Below, one piece after another: positions 1 to 4,819 of a stretch of 13,422 nt of DNA; position 1 is the stretch's first letter, and the number at the start of each line of letters is the position of its first letter. The notes under the pieces are model-generated. The model made no database searches and had not been told where the DNA came from. It saw only the letters and a list, made by a program, of their open reading frames with translations. The translations under genes and the position numbers were made by a program. This DNA is from Bacillota bacterium (GTDB taxonomy: Bacteria; Bacillota; Clostridia; Christensenellales; CAG-138): NCBI GenBank assembly GCA_023451115.1, contig JAEXFV010000011.1, forward strand, positions 1 through 13,422. The letters are read 5' to 3'.

Positions 1-1045
1 CATTCGTAATATCCTGTTGTATCATTTCCAATGCTAGTACTTTATCTCTATTTTTTAAAGCATTTAATAACGTTTTATGTCTAATACTATCCTTGAATTT
101 TGCATTGGAATTCTCTTCATTGCTTAAATCTATATAATAACTATATAATAAAGCACTTGTTTTATTATGAAGAGATTCTATAAATTCTACTAATAAATTC
201 ATATGCGCAGGCCTATAAATAGCCATATGAAAGTCTCTATGTAAAGTTATAAAATTTTCCCATTCCTGTGAGGACATATACGCTTCAAATATATTTTCAA
301 GCAACTCAATGGTATCATTGTTAATATTAGGCCATGCCTGAACCAAAGCAAAAGGTTCCAAAATTTTTCGAAGTTCAGATATCTCCGCAACCATTTCATA
401 TGTGATACTCTTAACAATGCATGATTTGCCGGGAGAAGTCTCAACAAATCCCTGTGCCTCTAATGACGCTAAGGCATAACGAATAGGCGTTAAACTTACA
501 TTAAATTGCTTTGCCAATTGCGTAGATACCATCTCTGTACCCGGAGGAATCGTTCCACAAACAATCTGGCGGTATAAAACATCGTATATTTGCTGCTGTA
601 ATGAAGAATGTATGACTAGAGCCTCATCCTCTTTTCGTTTAACTTGTTGAGTATTTCCATATTTACATAAATCTCTTCCTGTATATCCACCTTCAATTGC
701 AGCTTGTTGAACCCACCCACGAATAATATTAGATACTGTTGATATTGATAAAGGCCGAAATCCATCTTTTGAATGGAAAATATACTGATTTTCCTCCAGA
801 TTTACCTCCCTTTTATAGCGAACAAAAGCAGCTTTTGTCAGCTCATTAACTGAAATATATTTCAGCGTATCGGGATCAACAATATAATCCCCACGCATAT
901 CTTTTGCACGCAACTTTAACAATTTTGAAGTACGCAAACCTAAGCTGATCGCCATTTCGAAAAGGAGTGCGTCTCTGCTATTATGGCCTACAATCTCCCT
1001 CAGTTTTAAAATATCTTCCTTTTTCAGTTCTCGTTCCATTGTCAT
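1..1045 (-). CDS. Tyrosine-recombinase-like / GntR-FadR (FCD) fusion regulator, 3' end cut by window edge
   Basis: One uninterrupted frame of 348 codons runs from ATG at 1045 to the left edge with no stop, so the C-terminus is missing. Residues 1-135 resemble the C-terminal core of tyrosine recombinases: the box I segment GLRTSKLLKLRAKDM carries Arg38, and YIFHSKDGFRPLS fits the middle strands. At the HxxR box the sequence reads TGRDLCK, so His is replaced by Arg124 and Arg by Cys127. The domain ends before the position of the nucleophilic Tyr, so it is almost certainly catalytically dead. Residues 146-213 are a canonical GntR winged helix (VSLTPIRYALASLEAQGFVE). Residues 218-348 resemble an FCD ligand domain (LHRDFHMAIY, RHKTLLNAL); the usual D/H/H/H metal set appears as His269, His273, His323 and Asp345. 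The start is chosen because GGAAGG lies 9 nt upstream. Likely a ligand-responsive transcription factor that borrowed a second DNA-binding module. The ligand and targets are unknown. The gene is more AT-rich than its neighbours. Confidence 0.8.
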   Translation of the reverse strand, partial: MTMERELKKEDILKLREIVGHNSRDALLFEMAISLGLRTSKLLKLRAKDMRGDYIVDPDTLKYISVNELTKAAFVRYKREVNLEENQYIFHSKDGFRPLSISTVSNIIRGWVQQAAIEGGYTGRDLCKYGNTQQVKRKEDEALVIHSSLQQQIYDVLYRQIVCGTIPPGTEMVSTQLAKQFNVSLTPIRYALASLEAQGFVETSPGKSCIVKSITYEMVAEISELRKILEPFALVQAWPNINNDTIELLENIFEAYMSSQEWENFITLHRDFHMAIYRPAHMNLLVEFIESLHNKTSALLYSYYIDLSNEENSNAKFKDSIRHKTLLNALKNRDKVLALEMIQQDITN

Positions 1046-1087
1046 AGCAGAGCACCTTCCACTTAAATCATATAATGCAATATGGTA

Positions 1088-1117
1088 ATTATACACAGAG
1101 CATCCCCTATTTTACAA
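1088..1117 (-). promoter_or_regulatory. Predicted sigma-A promoter of the fusion regulator
   Basis: On the minus strand, TTGTAA (1112-1117) and a perfect TATAAT (1088-1093) are separated by 18 nt. Transcription would start near 1080, about 35 nt before the ATG at 1045. The -35 half lies inside the palindrome at 1110-1124. Confidence 0.6.
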
Positions 1118-1124
1118 TGTAAAA
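1110..1124. promoter_or_regulatory. Perfect 15-bp palindrome, candidate operator
   Basis: TTTTACA-A-TGTAAAA has 7-bp arms around one central base. It covers the -35 box of the fusion regulator promoter, so a bound dimer would block RNA polymerase. FadR-family GntR proteins usually bind short palindromes of this size and often repress their own gene. Autoregulation is inferred, not shown. Confidence 0.45.
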
Positions 1125-1127
1125 ATA

Positions 1128-1268
1128 TTAACAGTATAGAATATATGCTGAATATTGATTATGCTCGTACCTAGACATGCACATAAATTTTTTGATATTG
1201 CTAGTAAGCGTTACTTTGCTGAACAGCTGTTCCTCTAATACATCATGGCGAAACCTCCGTTTAGGCAT
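1128..1268 (-). CDS. Possible small ORF, 46 aa, unknown
   Basis: ATG at 1268 opens a 46-codon frame ending with TAA at 1128-1130. It starts MPKRRFRHDVLEEQ, so its N-terminus is basic, and it shows no recognisable domain. A GGGAGGG stretch lies about 12 nt upstream, which is rather far for a ribosome site. It ends just before the palindrome and promoter of the downstream regulator. It could be a real small protein, a decayed remnant of a mobile gene, or chance. There is no independent support. Confidence 0.2.
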   Translation of the reverse strand: MPKRRFRHDVLEEQLFSKVTLTSNIKKFMCMSRYEHNQYSAYILYC

Positions 1269-1295
1269 TTCTATCTTACGCCCTCCCGGAGGTTT
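1251..1295. repeat. 9-bp inverted repeat with 27-nt loop
   Basis: AAACCTCCG (1251-1259) is the exact reverse complement of CGGAGGTTT (1287-1295). A smaller palindrome CCTCC-C-GGAGG (1282-1292) overlaps the right arm. Neither direction has a good T-tract, so it is a poor terminator. It may be a weak RNA hairpin or a scar of a mobile element. Confidence 0.4.
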
Positions 1296-1375
1296 TCACA
1301 ACAAATAAACTACTCTGGAATAAACATGGCATAGTCTCATTCAAACTCGTATTTTTGCAGCAAGTGCAATAACCT

Positions 1376-2203
1376 TTAAGCAGGTTTTTGCACTCCGTTT
1401 ACGTCTATCATAGTGTTTCCATCCAGCAGCAGCTCGCTCACTGTTACAAATTCATATCCCTGCTCTTTTGCCGTGGAAATAAGTTTGGGCAAATATTCCT
1501 GGATCTTATATCCATTGTTATGGCACAGGATGATACAACCTGGTGCAAGCTTGGGCAACACCGTATCTAAAATGGTTTGTGTGCTGCGTTCTTCTTTCCA
1601 GTCGATGGTATCAATACTCCACTGCACTGGGGTATACCCCATAGCCCGGGCTGTAGTAACCACTAGGTCGTTATACTCTCCGTAAGGAGCACGAAACGTT
1701 TTGCTGCGCACACCCACCATTTTTTCCAGATTATCATCAAAGGAGGTGAGCTCTTTTTGAATTCCTGCCGCATCCAGCTTGTTCATATGCGGGTGGGTGC
1801 TGGTGTGGTTGCCCAGCTCATGCCCTTTATCATGAATTGCCTTTACATTTTCCGGATATTTATCCGCCCAAAAGCCGCACAAGTAAAATGTAGCCTTAAT
1901 ACCCTGCCGGTCTAATTCCTCCAGAATAAAGGGGGTTTTATCATCCTCCCAGGCAGCATCTACAGTAAGCGCGATTTTTTTATCGTCTTTGCGCTCTACG
2001 CTATATACCGGTAGCTCTCTTTTCTTTCCTGCCAACACCTCAAGCTCATATTCCTCGGCTACCCCAGCTGTTGTTTGTGTGGTACCGCCCGGGGTGGCCT
2101 CCTCCTTACCCATCGTCAACAACAGTACCAGCCCTAAAATCACCAGCAATACCACCGCCGCAATGATAATCAGCGTTCGTTTGGTCATAACAAATATTCG
2201 CAC
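1376..2203 (-). CDS. Membrane-anchored polysaccharide deacetylase (NodB/CE4 family)
   Basis: Predicted metal-dependent de-N-acetylase acting outside the membrane on peptidoglycan or another N-acetylated polysaccharide. A GTG start at 2203 is preferred because AGGAGG ends 8 nt upstream, whereas the ATG at 2188 lies 23 nt away. Residues 10-30 form one hydrophobic segment (uncleaved anchor or signal peptide), followed by a Thr/Gly-rich linker. The NodB domain spans about 75-260. Its motifs are TVDAAW with Asp82, metal ligands His133 and His137 (GNHTSTH), RAPYG at 171-175, DTIDW at 198-202, and His228 in ILCHNN. The first motif lacks the second Asp of the usual TFDDG; Ala replaces it, as in a large clostridial subgroup that reads FDAAWG, so activity remains possible. 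Its length of 275 aa is normal. It is transcribed divergently from the met operon and no functional link to it is evident. Whether it works in sporulation or vegetative wall modification cannot be told. Confidence 0.85.
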   Translation of the reverse strand: MRIFVMTKRTLIIIAAVVLLVILGLVLLLTMGKEEATPGGTTQTTAGVAEEYELEVLAGKKRELPVYSVERKDDKKIALTVDAAWEDDKTPFILEELDRQGIKATFYLCGFWADKYPENVKAIHDKGHELGNHTSTHPHMNKLDAAGIQKELTSFDDNLEKMVGVRSKTFRAPYGEYNDLVVTTARAMGYTPVQWSIDTIDWKEERSTQTILDTVLPKLAPGCIILCHNNGYKIQEYLPKLISTAKEQGYEFVTVSELLLDGNTMIDVNGVQKPA

Positions 2204-2211
2204 AATACATG

Positions 2212-2217
2212 CCTCCT
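2212..2217 (-). promoter_or_regulatory. RBS fixing the GTG start of the deacetylase gene
   Basis: AGGAGG on the minus strand lies 8 nt before GTG at 2203 and 23 nt before the next in-frame ATG, so the GTG is the likely start. Confidence 0.7.
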
Positions 2218-2265
2218 AAACCTTTACTCACCATCATCCTATGCGGTAAACGCGGAAAAAAAAAC

Positions 2266-2294
2266 TTGACAAATTGTGTTGTATAAGATACGAT
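2266..2294 (+). promoter_or_regulatory. Sigma-A promoter of the methionine operon
   Basis: A perfect TTGACA (2266-2271), a 17-nt spacer, then TACGAT (2289-2294), which matches 4 of 6 of the -10 consensus. Transcription should start near 2301. That places the leader ORF, its RBS and the attenuator inside the transcript. Confidence 0.7.
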
Positions 2295-2348
2295 GCAAAA
2301 CAAGCCGATGTGGCAAATCATTACGCAAAAAAGGAGGGCTTCAACAAA

Positions 2349-2444
2349 ATGCAATTTCAATTAGCCAATCGTAGCAGCATGCTGATGCCCATGTGTGAGA
2401 TGATGATGCGTCTCACACCATTTTGCGTGCTGCGAATGCCTTAG
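2349..2444 (+). CDS. Methionine-rich leader peptide of the met operon
   Basis: A 31-codon ORF with ATG at 2349 and TAG at 2442-2444. AGGAGGG (2332-2338) lies 10 nt upstream. Met codons are 1, 11, 13, 15, 18, 19, 20 and 30, i.e. 8 of 31, and codons 16 and 26 are Cys. The peptide begins MQFQLANRSSMLMPM and then has an MMM run. It sits between a sigma-A promoter and an intrinsic terminator, directly upstream of methionine biosynthesis genes, which is the classical arrangement of an attenuator leader peptide. The product probably has no function of its own: the speed of translation through the Met codons would report charged tRNA-Met. The match between codon bias and downstream pathway is the main evidence. 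The ORF is below usual gene-calling length cutoffs and would be missed by most annotation. Confidence 0.85.
   Translation: MQFQLANRSSMLMPMCEMMMRLTPFCVLRMP
2393..2418 (+). repeat. Perfect 8-bp hairpin with Met codons in its loop
   Basis: GTGTGAGA (2393-2400) pairs exactly with TCTCACAC (2411-2418). The 10-nt loop contains most of the ATGATGATG run (2400-2408). It could act as an RNA polymerase pause hairpin that synchronises the leading ribosome with transcription. That role is inferred. Confidence 0.6.
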
Positions 2445-2474
2445 CCGGCCTTGGAATTTGATGAATGATCAAAT

Positions 2475-2508
2475 CCTGCCTCGCAGAACGCGAGCGCAGG
2501 TTTTTTTT
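2475..2508 (+). terminator. Intrinsic terminator in the metY leader
   Basis: CCTGCCTCGC (2475-2484), loop AGAAC, then GCGAG-C-GCAGG (2490-2500, one bulged C), followed at once by eight T (2501-2508). It is a strong GC-rich stem with an ideal U-tract, placed 30 nt before the metY start. A terminator here makes sense only if conditionally bypassed. Confidence 0.92.
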
Positions 2509-2538
2509 ATATCTTTTGAATATTAGGAGGACAGCTTG

Positions 2539-3822
2539 ATGAAAAATTATGGGTTTAACACGCTTCAGGTACATGCGGGTTATCAGGGCGATCCTACCAC
2601 CGGCGCCCATGCCGTGCCTATTTTCCAAACCAATGCATATGTGTTCCAGGATGCAGCGGACGCTGCCGCCCAATTTGAGCTGGCAAAACCCGGCTGTATT
2701 TATAGCCGCTTGGGTAACCCCACAGTAAATGTATTGGAAGAGCGCATTGCAGCTTTGGAAAACGGAGTTGGCACTGTTTGCTTTGCTTCGGGCATGGCTG
2801 CCATTCTTGCGGCTATTCAAAATTTGGCGGAAAGCGGCAGCGAGGTGATCGCCCTTTCCACCATTTATGGCGGCACATATACGCTGCTGTTCCAGCGATT
2901 TGAATACCGTTATGGCATCAAAACCCATTGCGTTGATCCCGAAGACTTGGAAGCGTTGCGCCATTGTATCAATGAAAAAACCCGTTGTATTTATTTAGAA
3001 ACCCTGGGCAACCCCAATATTAACATCCCGGATATTGATGCTATCGTCCATATCGCCCACGAAAACGGCCTGCCTGTAATCGCAGACAATACGTTTGGCA
3101 CCCCCTATCTGCTGGACTGCAAAGCCCACGGTATTGATTTTACCGTGCATTCTCTCACCAAATATATCGGCGGCCATGGCAACAGCATGGGCGGCTCAGT
3201 AACAGATCTTGGCACCTTTAATTTTAAAAACAATCCCCGTTTTGAAGAATATAACAAACCCGATTTGACTTACCATGGCCTTGTGTATGCAGATTTGGTA
3301 AAAACCGGATACCTAGCCAAATTACGGGCCGGATTTTTGCGCGACACTGGCGCCTGCCTCTCGCCCTTTAACGCATTCTTGCTGCTGCAGGGTTTGGAAA
3401 CGCTGAGCTTGCGGATGGAGCGGCATTGCCAAACCGCGGTACAAGTAGCGCAACATTTAAAACAGCATCCCTTGGTCTCCTGGGTCAATTACCCTGGTTT
3501 GCCCGGCGATCCTTATCGGGAACGGGCCAGTCGATATTTCCCCAAAGGAGTAGGCGGCATCTTTACCTTTGGCATCAAAGGTGGGCTGGAAGCAGGTCGT
3601 AAATTTATTGATGCGCTGGCGCTATTTTCCCTGGTAGCCAATGTATCCGATGTACGCTCTCTGGTCGTACACCCTGCAAGCACAACCCACTCCCAACTGG
3701 GAGAAGAAGGATTAAAGGCTGCCGGCGTCAGCGCCGATATGATCCGCCTCTCCATCGGTCTGGAAGACGCAAAGGATCTTATTCAGGACCTGGATCAGGC
3801 GCTGGAAGCATCTCAGAGATAA
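2539..3822 (+). CDS. metY: O-acetylhomoserine sulfhydrylase (MetY)
   Basis: PLP enzyme of the Cys/Met metabolism family. It makes homocysteine from O-acetylhomoserine and sulfide in the cytoplasm (direct sulfhydrylation, bypassing cystathionine). The start is ATG 2539, with AGGAGG (2525-2530) 8 nt upstream; an in-frame TTG at 2536 is too close to that site. The length of 427 aa is that expected for MetY and longer than the roughly 380-400 of MetB/MetC-type relatives. Visible signatures are the N-terminal GFNTLQVHAGYQGDPTTGA, SRLGNPTVNVLEERIAALE, the ADNTFGTPYL segment carrying the PLP-pyridine Asp, and SLTKYIGGHG with Schiff-base Lys208. The C-terminal HPASTTHSQL and IRLSIGLEDAKDLI are typical. 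It is the first gene after the attenuator, and its stop overlaps the RBS of metA. MetA next to it supplies its substrate, which supports MetY over cystathionine gamma-synthase. No transsulfuration genes are visible. Confidence 0.93.
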   Translation: MKNYGFNTLQVHAGYQGDPTTGAHAVPIFQTNAYVFQDAADAAAQFELAKPGCIYSRLGNPTVNVLEERIAALENGVGTVCFASGMAAILAAIQNLAESGSEVIALSTIYGGTYTLLFQRFEYRYGIKTHCVDPEDLEALRHCINEKTRCIYLETLGNPNINIPDIDAIVHIAHENGLPVIADNTFGTPYLLDCKAHGIDFTVHSLTKYIGGHGNSMGGSVTDLGTFNFKNNPRFEEYNKPDLTYHGLVYADLVKTGYLAKLRAGFLRDTGACLSPFNAFLLLQGLETLSLRMERHCQTAVQVAQHLKQHPLVSWVNYPGLPGDPYRERASRYFPKGVGGIFTFGIKGGLEAGRKFIDALALFSLVANVSDVRSLVVHPASTTHSQLGEEGLKAAGVSADMIRLSIGLEDAKDLIQDLDQALEASQR

Positions 3823-3832
3823 GGAGGACCTT

Positions 3833-4819
3833 ATGCCCGTTAAAATACCGGATGGTTTGCCGGCCGCACAGGTACTGGCTACTGAAAATATCTTTGTTAT
3901 GGGGCACCAGCGAGCCACTACCCAGGATATCCGGCCGCTGCGTATTCTGATTTTTAACCTGATGCCCACCAAACTGGCTACGGAAACACAGCTGCTGCGG
4001 CTTTTGAGCAATACGCCCCTGCAGGTAGAAGTAACGTTTCTGCACACAGCCAGCTATGAATCAAAAAATACAGACCATGCCCATTTGGCTACATTTTATC
4101 GCACGTTTGATCAAGTGGAGGAAGCGCTTTTTGACGGCATGATCATTACCGGCGCGCCGGTAGAGCAAATGGCCTTCGAAGAGGTGACCTACTGGAAAGA
4201 GCTATGTGATGTAATGGATTGGGCAGAAACGCATGTGTTCTCTACCCTATACATCTGCTGGGCGGCACAAGCGGCTCTCTATCATTTTTATGGCATTGGC
4301 AAGCATCCCTTGCCACACAAGCTGTTTGGGGTATACCTTCATAAAACCCTCAATCCTACCCATAAGCTGGTGCGTGGATTTGACGATACGTTTTATGCGC
4401 CCCATAGCCGCCATACCACCGTCAACTTAAATGATGTAATTGCCCACCCGGAATTGGATGCACTATGCGTTTCTGAAGAGGCAGGGCTGTACCTAGCAGC
4501 AAGCCGGGACGGCAGCCGGGTGTTTGTAACCGGGCACAGCGAATATGATGCAGAAACACTGGGATTAGAGTTCCAGCGGGATTTAAACGCAGGGTTACCT
4601 ATTCATCCTCCCTGTAACTATTTTCCCCAAGACGACGCAGCAAAACCGCCCAGGGTAACTTGGCGTTCCCATGGGAACTTGCTTTACGGAAATTGGCTGA
4701 ATTATTTTGTATATCAGGAAACCCCTTACGATATTCAAAGCGTTTATGCTCAAAAGCAGTTGGTTTACCAGTCTGCAGTTATTCCTACCCTTTTCCCGAA
4801 AGGAGAGCACCTATGTTAA
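3833..4819 (+). CDS. metA: Homoserine O-acetyltransferase (MetA family)
   Basis: Activates homoserine with acetyl-CoA to give O-acetylhomoserine, the substrate of MetY. Start ATG 3833, with AAGGAGG (3821-3827) 5 nt upstream and overlapping the metY stop. The 328-aa protein has the class-I glutamine-amidotransferase-like MetA fold. Catalytic Cys142 sits in YICWAAQAALYHFYGI, and His235 and Glu237 in TGHSEYD. Acyl specificity in this family depends on residue 111: Glu favours acetyl-CoA (as in Bacillus cereus) and Gly favours succinyl-CoA (as in E. coli). Here ITGAPVEQ places Glu at 111. The product should therefore be O-acetylhomoserine despite the MetA name, which agrees with metY upstream. 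The last 7 nt overlap the metF start, implying coupled translation. Databases often label such proteins homoserine O-succinyltransferase, which would mislead here. Confidence 0.93.
   Translation: MPVKIPDGLPAAQVLATENIFVMGHQRATTQDIRPLRILIFNLMPTKLATETQLLRLLSNTPLQVEVTFLHTASYESKNTDHAHLATFYRTFDQVEEALFDGMIITGAPVEQMAFEEVTYWKELCDVMDWAETHVFSTLYICWAAQAALYHFYGIGKHPLPHKLFGVYLHKTLNPTHKLVRGFDDTFYAPHSRHTTVNLNDVIAHPELDALCVSEEAGLYLAASRDGSRVFVTGHSEYDAETLGLEFQRDLNAGLPIHPPCNYFPQDDAAKPPRVTWRSHGNLLYGNWLNYFVYQETPYDIQSVYAQKQLVYQSAVIPTLFPKGEHLC

Larger units (their letters stand above)
1046..1375. other. Intergenic spacer between deacetylase and fusion regulator
   Basis: This 330-bp spacer holds the regulator promoter and palindrome, the doubtful 46-codon ORF, a 12-bp perfect palindrome (1221-1232) and a 9-bp inverted repeat (1251-1259 with 1287-1295). 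I see no convincing intrinsic terminator for the deacetylase gene. Base composition shifts here from moderate GC on the right to AT-rich on the left, so it may mark the edge of an acquired segment. Confidence 0.5.
2374..2508 (+). promoter_or_regulatory. Ribosome-mediated transcription attenuator (Met), alternative RNA pairings
   Basis: Three exclusive pairings can be drawn by eye. Protector 1:2 pairs GCAGCATGC (2374-2382) with GCGTGCTGC (2425-2433): 9 pairs, one G-U. Antiterminator 2:3 pairs GCGTGCTGCGA (2425-2435) with TCGCAGAACGC (2481-2491): 10 of 11 positions. Terminator 3:4 pairs 2475-2484 with 2490-2500. Two further hairpins fit within these: 2393-2400 with 2411-2418 inside the 1:2 loop, and 2456-2462 with 2468-2474 inside the 2:3 loop. 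Segment 2 lies in leader codons 26-29. A ribosome halted at Met codons 18-20 covers segment 1 and leaves segment 2 free, allowing antitermination. A ribosome at the stop codon (2442) would mask segment 2, so the terminator forms. Without translation the 1:2 pairing would also favour termination. The logic equals that of trp-type attenuators. Folding energies were not computed. Confidence 0.8.

Noticed and set aside
1251..1295. Inverted repeat as a transcription terminator of the deacetylase gene
   Set aside because: The loop is long (27 nt) and no T-run longer than 3-4 follows in either direction.
2106..2360. 84-codon minus-strand ORF across the deacetylase start and met promoter
   Set aside because: It overlaps the real GTG-initiated deacetylase gene in another frame and the met promoter. 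No family features.
2442..2474. Hairpin 2456-2474 as a second terminator
   Set aside because: The stem is A/T-rich, followed by CCTGCC rather than T-residues. It fits better as a spacer hairpin inside the antiterminator loop.
2413..2964. 183-codon minus-strand ORF
   Set aside because: Antisense to metY and the attenuator, no RBS or recognisable motif.
4660..4812. N-terminal extension of metF
   Set aside because: It overlaps metA in another frame. The RBS 7 nt before ATG 4813 and the normal family length support the shorter form.
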